From Paenibacillus sp. FSL R5-0912 (GTDB taxonomy: Bacteria; Bacillota; Bacilli; Paenibacillales; Paenibacillaceae): DNA of 64,000 nucleotides. This document shows positions 54,714 to 63,051 of this stretch, piece after piece. The stretch lies in assembly GCF_000758605.1 (NCBI RefSeq), contig NZ_CP009282.1, positions 6,820,001-6,884,000 of the forward strand. The letters are read 5' to 3'. The notes below the pieces were generated by a model. That model was not told where the DNA came from and did not search any database. It was given only the letters and a program-made list of their open reading frames with translations. Numbering within the stretch: position 1 is the stretch's first letter; each line of letters opens with the position of its first letter. The position numbers and the translations under genes are program-made.

Positions 54714-55400
54714 ATGGTAAAGCCTAAAATCCTTGTGGTAGACGATGACCGCGATATATTAATTCTTCTGAAAAAACGTCTGGAGATTGAGGGCTACGAG
54801 GTAGTTACTGTTTCCGAGGGACAGGAAGTGCTTAGGCAGGTCAAACTGTATGATTTCGCATTAATTGTTCTTGATATTATCATGCCTTCCATGAATGGAC
54901 TTGATATCTGTAAGGCCATCCGTGATCATGTTAACGCTCCCATTCTGCTGCTCAGCGCAAAAGACCGGGAGATTGACAAAGTGGTCGGACTGGAGCTTGG
55001 TGCAGATGATTACATTACCAAACCCTTCAGCATTGATGAGTTAACGGCACGGATTAAGTCCCATCTCCGGAGGGAAATGCGGCTAGCCAAGCCTGCCGTT
55101 TCGAACCAGAGGGTATTCCAGTTTGAGGATCTAACCATTAACGGTGAAACGTATGAGGTATCTATAAAGGGTGAACCCGTTCATTTATCGGGCAAAGAAC
55201 TGGAGATTCTGCTCCACCTGGTCCGCAATAAGAATCTTGTACTAAGCAGAGAGCAGATTTATACTGCAGTATGGGGTTATGAAGACAATGGGGATATCAA
55301 CACAGTAACCGTCTATCTTAAAAACATCCGTAAAAAAATCGATCCCGATCACCGTCTGATCAAGACGATTTGGGGGATCGGGTATAAATTTGTCGTCTGA
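54714..55400 (+). CDS. OmpR/PhoB-family response regulator
   Basis: This 228-residue regulator has a receiver domain (VVDDDRDI, Asp in LIVLDIIMPSMNG, Lys in DYITKPFS) and a winged-helix DNA-binding domain ending in NIRKKIDPDHRLIKTIWGIG. GGAGG lies about 10 nt before the ATG at 54714. It is divergent from cheA and has no histidine kinase gene next to it on its own strand. It may take phosphate from CheA or from a kinase of the neighbouring operon. Confidence 0.93.
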   Translation: MVKPKILVVDDDRDILILLKKRLEIEGYEVVTVSEGQEVLRQVKLYDFALIVLDIIMPSMNGLDICKAIRDHVNAPILLLSAKDREIDKVVGLELGADDYITKPFSIDELTARIKSHLRREMRLAKPAVSNQRVFQFEDLTINGETYEVSIKGEPVHLSGKELEILLHLVRNKNLVLSREQIYTAVWGYEDNGDINTVTVYLKNIRKKIDPDHRLIKTIWGIGYKFVV

Positions 55401-55421
55401 ATTACCGCACTATCCACACCT

Positions 55422-55463
55422 AAGGGCTGGCCCTCTGTTCTTTCTAACGAGGCCGGCCCTTTT
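55422..55463. terminator. Terminator between convergent regulator genes
   Basis: AAGGGCTGGCC and GGCCGGCCCTT form a stem around CTCTGTTCTTTCTAACGA and are followed by TTCAC. It ends the OmpR-type gene and may also serve the convergent HD-GYP gene. Confidence 0.7.
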
Positions 55464-55465
55464 CA

Positions 55466-56539
55466 CTAATCTATCCACGTTTCCCGGATTTCCAGAATTT
55501 CATTGTATACCTCACTGAAAGCCTGAACCACTGCCGGATCGAAATGCATCCCGCTTTGCCACAGGATCTCTGCAAAAGCCTCCTCCTTGCTCCACGCCTC
55601 TTTATAGACCCGTTTGGAGGTGAGTGCATCAAAAACGTCGCAAACTGCTGTAATCCGCCCTTCTACAGGAATTTCTTCCCCGCGTAAGGCCTGCGGATAT
55701 CCGCTGCCGTCCCACTTCTCATGATGAGTCAGCGCTATTCTCTCAGCCAGCAGCAGAATCTCATTCCGGCTGCCTGACAGCAACTCCGCTCCCTTAGTTG
55801 TGTGTTCTTTCATGATCTCAAATTCTTCCGGAGTTAATCGTCCAGGCTTATGCAGAATACGGTCAGGAATCGCCAGCTTGCCTATATCATGCAGAGCGGC
55901 TGCCAGCTTAAGCTTGTGGCAATAGCTTTCTTCGTACTCCAACTTCTTGGCAAGCACAAAGACATAATTGCTGATTCTGAGTAAATGCCGACCTGTTTCA
56001 TTGTCCTTCTGCTTCATAGCCTGAAGCAGCCGCTGAACATACTCCTGCTGAAGCTCCTCAAGCTGAAATACATGCTGCTGCAGCAGTTCCTCTATTTGAA
56101 AAGTTTGTTCCGCCTGCATCCTGCGCTGAAGGTTCTCCTGAAGTACATGCTGCACCTTAAGCACGACTTCCACTGGATCAAACGGCTTAGTCAAAAAATC
56201 ACGCACGCCAAGCCGCAGGCTGCGGTGAAGATACTCTGAATCCTGATAGGCCGTAATGACAATTACGGAAGAGATCAACGGCGAATGTCTTGCCTCCAGC
56301 AGTTCCAAAATATCAAAACCGCTGATGACCGGCATATTCAAATCAAGCAGCAGTACATCCGGATCCTCCTGCTCAATAACCTGAAGAGCCTGCGCAGGAT
56401 CATGAATGACAAAAATATTCTGATATCCTTCGATCGTGAACAATTTTTCTAGTAATAATGTATTAGTCCTGACATCGTCAATGATCATAATTTTTCCGTG
56501 CTTGTAGATCTCCCGTTGGTTCTTATCTGCCACCAGCAT
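55466..56539 (-). CDS. Response regulator with HD-GYP phosphodiesterase domain
   Basis: This 357-residue protein has an N-terminal receiver (IIDDVRTNTLLLEKL, Asp in VLLLDLNMPVISG, Lys in DFLTKPFD). A helical, Gln- and Leu-rich coiled linker follows, then an HD-GYP domain with HDIGKLAIPD, KPGRLTPEEFEIMKEH and HHEKWDGSGYP, plus DVFDALTSKRVYKE. All catalytic residues appear present, so it should break down cyclic di-GMP when switched by phosphorylation. The start at 56539 has GGAGGG 6 nt upstream. It is the last gene of the operon that includes two histidine kinases and an HPt protein. Confidence 0.93.
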   Translation of the reverse strand: MLVADKNQREIYKHGKIMIIDDVRTNTLLLEKLFTIEGYQNIFVIHDPAQALQVIEQEDPDVLLLDLNMPVISGFDILELLEARHSPLISSVIVITAYQDSEYLHRSLRLGVRDFLTKPFDPVEVVLKVQHVLQENLQRRMQAEQTFQIEELLQQHVFQLEELQQEYVQRLLQAMKQKDNETGRHLLRISNYVFVLAKKLEYEESYCHKLKLAAALHDIGKLAIPDRILHKPGRLTPEEFEIMKEHTTKGAELLSGSRNEILLLAERIALTHHEKWDGSGYPQALRGEEIPVEGRITAVCDVFDALTSKRVYKEAWSKEEAFAEILWQSGMHFDPAVVQAFSEVYNEILEIRETWID

Positions 56540-56571
56540 TGACAACCCTCCGCTCTCTCGCAACCATTTCG

Positions 56572-59082
56572 TTAGCCTTCCTCCCCCAGAGGAATCAAAA
56601 TCTTAAACACACTGCCTTCACCGAATACACTGGTGACCTGAATCTCGCCATCCATCATTCCCAGCAGCCTGCGGGATACCGTAAGACCGATACCCGTACC
56701 TTCAATTTGCTTCCCTTGGGGGATCCTGTGAAACGGCTCGAATATATGGATCAGATCCTCTTCGCGTATTCCGACACCTGTATCTTTAACCACAATCACA
56801 AGCTTACGGGCTTCCGCATGATGCACACTGACGGTGACCATGCCGTTCGGGTTATTATATTTAATTGAATTAGACAATATATTTAGCAGCACCTGCTTCA
56901 TACGGATACGGTCACAGCGTATAAGCTCTTCATACATGGATAACGCCTCATTGCGGAAGCCGATACTTTGCTGACTGCAGATCGGTTGCATCCAGGTGAA
57001 GCATTCCTCCAGAACATCACCTAAACGAAGGTCCTCTATAGACAACGCCATCCGTCCGGATTCTATCCGGGTCAAATCGAGGATTTCACTGATCAGCTGC
57101 AGCAGATGTTTGCCGGCCTTAATAATTTCTCTCACGTTCTCCTGCTGGGATGCGGACAGCGGATCGGAAGACTCATATTCAAGCAGCTGTGCAAATCCAA
57201 GAATCGCATTCATTGGTGTGCGCAGTTCATGACTCATGCTGGACAGAAACTCGGATTTCGCCTTATTGGCCGTCTCTGCAAGCTCCTTCGAGCTGAATAA
57301 GGACTCCTCCATATACTTCCTTTCCGTGATATCACGGGAGATTACACAGACTTTACGCACGGGCTCGTTCTTCCGCTTGATAGGGGTAATCAGTGCCTGC
57401 ATCCAAACAGTCCCCCTGCTGCTAGCCATCTCATACTCCATACCGACCGTTTCCTGGGTTGCCAGTACTTCGCTTAATATGCTCATGAACCGGAGAGTGG
57501 TCTGCGGGTCTAGAAGCGCATCAATATGCTTCCCTTCAAAGCTTTTGGCCATCGCATAATCATACCTTCTGTCGATGGACCAGACCTTCTCGATTACACC
57601 TGTCTCGTTAATCTCTGCAATCATATCGTCTATGGATTGAATCATAGCATTCATGTTAGCTTCGCGGTCTTCAAGCGCATCCTTCGCTTCCGAGCTTGAC
57701 TTATAGGCTTCCCCAAGCCTGCTGCCAACCTGGGACAATATTTCAGCGGTTTCCCTGATCTCAGTGACATGGATCTCCGGAATCTCTTGATGATACCGCC
57801 CTTGTCCAATCTCCATGGCTATTCGATTGATTTCCATGAGAGGCTCTGATATTCTTCCGCTCATGACCCGGCTCCGCCAGTTCAGGATGGCAAAATAAAT
57901 AATATAGAACAAAAACAGCCCCAGAATCATATACATTCCGATCTCAAACAGCTCATGATTCAGGTGGTTGGTTACAGCAAATATATTCGTTTCAGCGGCC
58001 AGAATTATGAATTTCCATCCGGTGTTCTCCATGGTTGACCAGGCAAGCATCTGCTTCTGCCCGTCTATTCTCACTTCGCTTAAACCCTGCTTATCTGCCG
58101 CAATATCAACGGCTATCGCCTGAAGGTCTTTATGGGCAAACAGATTGAATTCATCCGGCTTGAAGGTATCCTGCTTGACCGCCTCCTGGTAATTATGTGA
58201 AGTAAGCTCCTGAATGCCAAACAATTGTTCCGCCCGGTCCGGCATAGCAAGAATGGTTCCGTTATTGCTCACCAGCAAGCCGAGCCCCTTCCAGGGGATA
58301 TCCATAGTCTGAATTTCTTCCCTGAATGTGTTAATCGTAACATCGATACCCGCTACCCCCTCGAGCACATTCCCCCTGTATACAGGAGCAATCGAGGAGG
58401 CCATCCAGCCGTTTCCTGCAGGATCCAGATAGGCATCTGTCCAGACCGCCTTCCGTTCCGGATTATGCTCAGCGTCCGCTTCATAATAGAAATTAAACTC
58501 AGAAATATTCATTTGGGATTGATATTGAGTCATCACATCGAAATAGGGATAGATGATATTTAAGGAGTCATAGGTGTTAAAATATACAGCGGCCGCAAGG
58601 GGCTCCCTGGCAACGATAGACTTCATAAACGGCTGCAGCGGCAGCAGCCGTTCCACCTTGTTTTTTTGCTGAGCCCCAACCTTGTTTATTCCGCTGTAAA
58701 AAATGGCCGCTCCGCCGCTAGTAGTGTCTGCCTTGGAATAATAGGCCCCCTCCGGGCTCATTACCAGCCGCTCCAGGTTTTCTTCCGAAGCCGGAATCTC
58801 CTGATTCAGCGCATGGGCGATAGAATCGCTGTATAACACTGTAAGAGATGAAATTCTCCGGGTCTCACTATCAATAATTGCAGATTCCTGTGAAGCCACA
58901 ATCCGAATTTCGTTTAACACTTCATTCTTCATACTGAGTGTCTGTCGTTCCCTTGACCATTCATTCGTCACAAAGTAGATTCCGATAAAAACTAATTCCA
59001 CCAGCACTAACGGAATAACTGAAGTTCTAATATAAGATTTCCATATCCATTGAAATAAGGAGATCGGTTTCTCTCTCTTCAT
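56572..59082 (-). CDS. Membrane sensor histidine kinase with Cache and PAS domains
   Basis: This 836-residue kinase has a membrane segment at about 18-38, a large extracellular Cache-like domain to about 370 (VWTDAYLDPAGNGWMASSIA is typical), a second membrane segment near 376-398, HAMP, a PAS domain (about 475-590), HisKA with MSHELRTPMNA and a HATPase domain (SNSIKYNNPNG, DTGVGIREED, GTGIGLTVS). It has no receiver. It lies between the HPt and HD-GYP genes in the operon, so the HD-GYP regulator is the likely target. Confidence 0.93.
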   Translation of the reverse strand: MKREKPISLFQWIWKSYIRTSVIPLVLVELVFIGIYFVTNEWSRERQTLSMKNEVLNEIRIVASQESAIIDSETRRISSLTVLYSDSIAHALNQEIPASEENLERLVMSPEGAYYSKADTTSGGAAIFYSGINKVGAQQKNKVERLLPLQPFMKSIVAREPLAAAVYFNTYDSLNIIYPYFDVMTQYQSQMNISEFNFYYEADAEHNPERKAVWTDAYLDPAGNGWMASSIAPVYRGNVLEGVAGIDVTINTFREEIQTMDIPWKGLGLLVSNNGTILAMPDRAEQLFGIQELTSHNYQEAVKQDTFKPDEFNLFAHKDLQAIAVDIAADKQGLSEVRIDGQKQMLAWSTMENTGWKFIILAAETNIFAVTNHLNHELFEIGMYMILGLFLFYIIYFAILNWRSRVMSGRISEPLMEINRIAMEIGQGRYHQEIPEIHVTEIRETAEILSQVGSRLGEAYKSSSEAKDALEDREANMNAMIQSIDDMIAEINETGVIEKVWSIDRRYDYAMAKSFEGKHIDALLDPQTTLRFMSILSEVLATQETVGMEYEMASSRGTVWMQALITPIKRKNEPVRKVCVISRDITERKYMEESLFSSKELAETANKAKSEFLSSMSHELRTPMNAILGFAQLLEYESSDPLSASQQENVREIIKAGKHLLQLISEILDLTRIESGRMALSIEDLRLGDVLEECFTWMQPICSQQSIGFRNEALSMYEELIRCDRIRMKQVLLNILSNSIKYNNPNGMVTVSVHHAEARKLVIVVKDTGVGIREEDLIHIFEPFHRIPQGKQIEGTGIGLTVSRRLLGMMDGEIQVTSVFGEGSVFKILIPLGEEG

Positions 59083-59097
59083 GCTGTACCCCGTTTC

Positions 59098-59415
59098 CTA
59101 GCGCTCGCTTGGTTTCACCAAAATATCCAGATGTCTTATATAATATTCAAGCAGATCCCGGCACAAGATAATGCCCTCTGCATTTTTCAGCACTACATGC
59201 CCTTCCAGCTCCCGCCCAATTTCTGAGATGAAGGGAAAGCCATATCCTCCTCCACTGCCTTTCATAGAATGGCCGATTACCATTATTTTCTCAAAATCCT
59301 CAACCTGCAATGCCTCGGAGATCATAACCAGATCCACCCTGCGGCGTTCCATATAACCGGGAATCAGTTCGGCAATATCCTCGTCGACCCATACCTTAAT
59401 CGGTGTCTGATCCAT
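59098..59415 (-). CDS. HPt phosphotransfer protein
   Basis: This 105-residue protein carries an HPt motif, VIGHSMKGSGGGYGFPFI, with the likely phosphorylated His in GHSMKGSG. It has no other domain. Such proteins pass phosphate from the receiver of a hybrid kinase to another receiver. It overlaps the end of the LOV hybrid kinase gene by 20 nt and is followed by the Cache kinase after 15 nt. The order kinase-HPt-kinase-REC/HD-GYP fits a phosphorelay. Confidence 0.85.
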   Translation of the reverse strand: MDQTPIKVWVDEDIAELIPGYMERRRVDLVMISEALQVEDFEKIMVIGHSMKGSGGGYGFPFISEIGRELEGHVVLKNAEGIILCRDLLEYYIRHLDILVKPSER

Positions 59416-61810
59416 AGAGATGACCTGCCCCCCCCGTTAACTCTTCTCCTCCATACCGCCGGATCATTTGAAATAATGGCTCTATAAAAATCGGTTTCTC
59501 CAGGAAATCTGTACATCCGGCCTCTGAAGAGGCTCTGCGGTGCTCCTCAAAGGCATGAGCGGTCAGAGCAATAACCGGCGTGGGCTTGAGCTGTTCGTCC
59601 GCTTCCCAATTCCGGATTGCCCGGGTCGCTTCGTAACCGTCCATCACAGGCATTTGAATATCCATGAAGACTATATGGTAATAACCTTCAGTAAACATCT
59701 TCACTGCTTCTGCACCATTCACAGCCACATCTACGCTACAGTTGTTTTTTCTCATAAATGCCAAGAATAGATTCTGGTTGTCGATATTGTCTTCCGCCAG
59801 CAGCAACCGCAGATTCCGCCCAAAGAGTGCAGTGGAATCCTCAGCAGATTCCAGTTTCAGAGGAAGCCTCACTTCAAAGGATGTTCCTTCTCCCGGCTTG
59901 CTCTGATACGATATCCTTCCACCCAGCAGTTCTGTCAGCTTACGCGAGTAGGCCAGCCCAATCCCGAGTCCTCCATATTTCCGGGTAGAGGAGGGATCGA
60001 TCTGGAAGAACGGCTGGAAGATCTCTTCTGCGGCCTCCTCGGGAATCCCAATTCCTGTATCTGTAATACGGATCATAAGCAGCACCTTGGACGGCTCCCG
60101 GAGCGGACGGACAACCACTGATATTTCCACGGATCCCTGCGGCGTAAACTTCACGGCATTATCCAGAAGCGTTCTAATGATTTGCACAGCCCTCCGGGAA
60201 TCCCCGATCACCGGCACATTGGGCAGCAGTCCTGTTTTCAAATGGAATTCCAGTGATTTGTGCTTCATATTTTCCCGGTATTTCTCAGATAGAGTAATTA
60301 TCAGTTCATGGAGGTTGAAAGGCCGCTCCTCAATATGCACTTCACCATTCTCCATAGCGGAATAGTCCAGTACACGTTCAATTAGGAATAAAAGATGCTC
60401 TGAAGAGTGTCTTAAGGTTTGAACCTCTTCCCGGCCAAGGCCGTTCTCATCCTGTAATTGCACGATCCCGAGAATTGAATTCAGCGGAGTGCGGAACTCA
60501 TGGCTGATCAACGCCAGGAATTGATCCTTTGCATCATTGGTAGATTCCAGCACCTCTTTGTTCAGGAGCAGCTGGCGCTCATTATCCTTTTGAGCCGTGA
60601 TGTTAGTTAAAGTTAGCATCACCAGCTCCTTAAGCCTGCTGATCACAATTCGGTAACTGCGCTTCTCTTCGTTAATTTGAAGCTCTACTTCCAGCTCTTT
60701 GGCATGATCTCCTGACATGATTCCAAGAATAATTTCTTTGTAGGCATCCAGATGTGAAATGAAGGAACGGTCTACATTCTCATAAATTTCGCGTGCTGCT
60801 TCGTTCATCATCACAGGCTGCAGCTCAAGCTGCTCAGTACGCAATACCATCACTGCGTCTTTTAATGACCTAAGCACCTGTTCCAACATGGTCCTTGCCT
60901 GCTGCTCACTCTGCATTAACTGCTGCCTTTCGGTCACATCCGTCTGAATTCCGATGAAATGGGTTACTTTCCCGCCCTCGTCCTTAAGTGGGGTAATGAC
61001 AAGCTCATTCCAGAACGGTTCGTGATTCTTGCGGTAATTCAGAATCTCGAGCTGTACCCGCGAGTGCTGATTCAGGGCATTGCGGATGTCCGCAATATGC
61101 TCAAGACTCGTATCCTTACCCTGCAAAAAGTTACAGTTGCGGCCCAGCACTTCCTCCAGCGTGTAACCGGTGATCTGTGTAAATGCCTGGTTCACATAAA
61201 TAATCGGCCGGTGGGGCAAGGCCTCTGCAATAATAACTCCAGTTCCCACATCATGCACGGCCCGTTCATAGAGATTCTTCTCTGCAACAGAATGGCGTAA
61301 GGCTATTTCAGTCTCCTGATACTCCTTGATCAATTGCAAGCGCTTTCCTGTGGACAGATAGATTGCGATGCTAGCTACAAGAAAGAGCATAATAGCAAAA
61401 CTCGTCTGCTTCGGGTCTCCAGTAAAGAACAAAAACAATATCAGCTCAGACAAGATCAAGGCCATATAGACTCTTAACCTGCCGAGGGAAGTGATGGTCT
61501 GACTGATAACAAAATACATCATCAGGATCGTAATCAGAAGCATGGAATCGTAATGATACTGCATCAAGGAAATAAAGGCGGCTGAAGATATAAACCAAAG
61601 GTAGGCAAATAACAGCGGTTCAGAAGTCGCCTTGATTCTCTTCGAGAGGAAAGAACCCGCCATCAGCAGGGTTCCGATTATCAAAACAGTCACTTCAACG
61701 GCATCCGGGCTGGGGTCAGCCGGATTCATCCAGTGTGCCAGCCGTCCCATGACCAGGACACATATTAATGACAAGCCGGTGTACAAGCGCAACATCTTCA
61801 ATTGATTCAT
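59396..61810 (-). CDS. LOV-domain hybrid histidine kinase (putative blue-light receptor)
   Basis: This 804-residue protein has about six N-terminal membrane segments (about 8-155) and then a PAS domain with the full LOV signature GRNCNFLQGKDT. The adduct-forming Cys226 is encoded at 61133-61135. Other flavin contacts are in place: Asn225, Arg243 (IADIRNAL), Asn258 (NYRKNHEPF), Asn268 (FWNELVITP) and Gln289 (FIGIQTDVT). A second, weaker PAS-like region, HisKA (ISHEFRTPLNS), HATPase (DNAVKFTPQG, DTGIGIPEE, GGLGIGLAYS) and a receiver (IVFMDIQMPVMDG) follow. The start at 61810 has GGGGAG 8 nt upstream; an ATG at 61852 overlaps the cheX stop and would add 14 residues. Confidence 0.93.
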   Translation of the reverse strand: MNQLKMLRLYTGLSLICVLVMGRLAHWMNPADPSPDAVEVTVLIIGTLLMAGSFLSKRIKATSEPLLFAYLWFISSAAFISLMQYHYDSMLLITILMMYFVISQTITSLGRLRVYMALILSELILFLFFTGDPKQTSFAIMLFLVASIAIYLSTGKRLQLIKEYQETEIALRHSVAEKNLYERAVHDVGTGVIIAEALPHRPIIYVNQAFTQITGYTLEEVLGRNCNFLQGKDTSLEHIADIRNALNQHSRVQLEILNYRKNHEPFWNELVITPLKDEGGKVTHFIGIQTDVTERQQLMQSEQQARTMLEQVLRSLKDAVMVLRTEQLELQPVMMNEAAREIYENVDRSFISHLDAYKEIILGIMSGDHAKELEVELQINEEKRSYRIVISRLKELVMLTLTNITAQKDNERQLLLNKEVLESTNDAKDQFLALISHEFRTPLNSILGIVQLQDENGLGREEVQTLRHSSEHLLFLIERVLDYSAMENGEVHIEERPFNLHELIITLSEKYRENMKHKSLEFHLKTGLLPNVPVIGDSRRAVQIIRTLLDNAVKFTPQGSVEISVVVRPLREPSKVLLMIRITDTGIGIPEEAAEEIFQPFFQIDPSSTRKYGGLGIGLAYSRKLTELLGGRISYQSKPGEGTSFEVRLPLKLESAEDSTALFGRNLRLLLAEDNIDNQNLFLAFMRKNNCSVDVAVNGAEAVKMFTEGYYHIVFMDIQMPVMDGYEATRAIRNWEADEQLKPTPVIALTAHAFEEHRRASSEAGCTDFLEKPIFIEPLFQMIRRYGGEELTGGAGHLYGSDTD

Positions 61811-61851
61811 GAACAGCTCTCCCCACCAGTTAACCGCCTTGTGCGCACTCA

Positions 61852-62310
61852 TTATTCACCCAGACTGATATGCGCCATAATCGTCAATTCACTTGCAAAT
61901 ATCGGAATGCTGATAAAGGTACTGCTAGTGCGCAGGCTGCCTTTTCCTTCATGGAGGACCGGAGGCGTGATATTCGTATTCATATGTAGCTCATTGAACG
62001 CCGAACAGCAGGAAGCGCCTACCCAGTTGCCGAACTCTGCAAACGCACTCCAACCCATGTCATCAATGACCTCTATAGGAAAACCGCACATAGTGCTCAC
62101 AATGCTCCTCAGGACCTCATCGTCCATGCTGAGTATGATCTCACCACGGACATCGCCTGTCATCCCTACCATAACCGATACTTTATCCGTATTTACAAAA
62201 GCCAGCTGTTCAGAAGGCGAACCTGCACGAAACACATAACCCAAGTGGGTGACCAGCACTTTTTGTATCCCTGCAATAACGATGTCTAGATATCCGGACT
62301 GTATATGCAT
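61852..62310 (-). CDS. cheX: CheX-like chemotaxis phosphatase
   Basis: This 152-residue protein has the CheC/CheX fold signature SAFAEFGNWVGASCCSAFNE, with Glu92 and Asn95 as the phosphatase pair of the SxxxExxN motif. CheX removes phosphate from CheY. It follows cheY by 24 nt and its TAA stop overlaps a possible ATG of the LOV kinase. It has only one active-site motif, as CheX does and unlike CheC. Confidence 0.87.
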   Translation of the reverse strand: MHIQSGYLDIVIAGIQKVLVTHLGYVFRAGSPSEQLAFVNTDKVSVMVGMTGDVRGEIILSMDDEVLRSIVSTMCGFPIEVIDDMGWSAFAEFGNWVGASCCSAFNELHMNTNITPPVLHEGKGSLRTSSTFISIPIFASELTIMAHISLGE

Positions 62311-62334
62311 ATTATCGGCATCTCCTCTCTCTTT

Positions 62335-62691
62335 TTACAATTGATTTTCTACGGCCTGTAATAACCGGTCTGCCTGAAACGGTTTGACCACAAAATCCTT
62401 CGCCCCGGCCTTCATGGCCTCCATAACCATAACGGTCTGTCCCATGGCACTGCACATAATAATCTTGGCCTTGGGATCAATCGCGATAATATTTTTTACG
62501 GCCGTTACCCCATCCATATCCGGCATAGTAATATCCATAGTTACTACATCCGGCCTCGTCTGCTGGTACACTCTGATGGCTTCCGTTCCATTAACTGCTT
62601 CTCCCACAATTTCATGGCCCTTGGACTCCAGTGCTGAGCGCACCATCAGCCGCATGAAGGCCGCATCATCGGTAATCAATATTTTCGCCAT
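62335..62691 (-). CDS. cheY: CheY-type response regulator
   Basis: This 118-residue receiver has ITDDAAFMRLMV, the phosphorylated Asp in DVVTMDITMPDMDGVTA, the conserved Ser/Ala switch region IIMCSAMGQ and Lys in DFVVKPFQ. It closely resembles CheY of Bacillus. AGGGAG lies 7 nt upstream of the ATG. It is the first gene of the operon cheY-cheX-LOV kinase-HPt-Cache kinase-HD-GYP. Whether it serves the flagellar motor or only this system is not known. Confidence 0.92.
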   Translation of the reverse strand: MAKILITDDAAFMRLMVRSALESKGHEIVGEAVNGTEAIRVYQQTRPDVVTMDITMPDMDGVTAVKNIIAIDPKAKIIMCSAMGQTVMVMEAMKAGAKDFVVKPFQADRLLQAVENQL

Positions 62692-62779
62692 ATCAGCACT
62701 CCCTATCTGTTTTAGTTTCTATAGGGATGATTCTATATTGCATTCCTAATAGGAACATGACGAAATTATGAAAAAAAAA

Positions 62780-62812
62780 TAAAAAAAAGCCTCAGCGAAA
62801 GCTGAGGCCCTC
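62780..62812 (-). terminator. Terminator after the small basic protein gene
   Basis: On minus, GCCTCAGC and GCTGAGGC form an 8-bp stem around TTTC, followed by TTTTTTTTATTTTTTTT. It lies only 8 nt past the stop at 62820 and separates this unit from cheY. Confidence 0.9.
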
Positions 62813-62819
62813 TGTCTAT

Positions 62820-63047
62820 TTATGCGAATGATGGCTTGTTATTATCAACTTTGCCGCTGACCAGCTTCTTGTACTCGTCGTCTCCGCCCTCCAGAGAAGG
62901 CGCTAAATATACATTAAGCGCGGATGGAGAGAGCTTGGTGCCGGATTTGCGTCTGGAACGGCCTTTGCCTCCCGCACTGTTACCGTTACCGCCCGCAGAC
63001 CGGCGGACGCTACTAGAGACACTAACTGCATTCTTCATATTCTTCAT
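62820..63047 (-). CDS. Small basic protein of unknown function
   Basis: This 75-residue protein has a Gly/Ser/Arg/Lys-rich middle (SAGGNGNSAGGKGRSRRKSG) and an acidic stretch (EGGDDEYKKLV) near its end. It starts 4 nt after the stop of the TIR-like gene, whose last codons supply the GGAAGGGG ribosome binding site, so the two are coupled. No signal peptide, membrane segment or known domain is seen. The basic low-complexity region could bind nucleic acid; this is only a guess. Confidence 0.75.
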   Translation of the reverse strand: MKNMKNAVSVSSSVRRSAGGNGNSAGGKGRSRRKSGTKLSPSALNVYLAPSLEGGDDEYKKLVSGKVDNNKPSFA

Positions 63048-63051
63048 CCTG

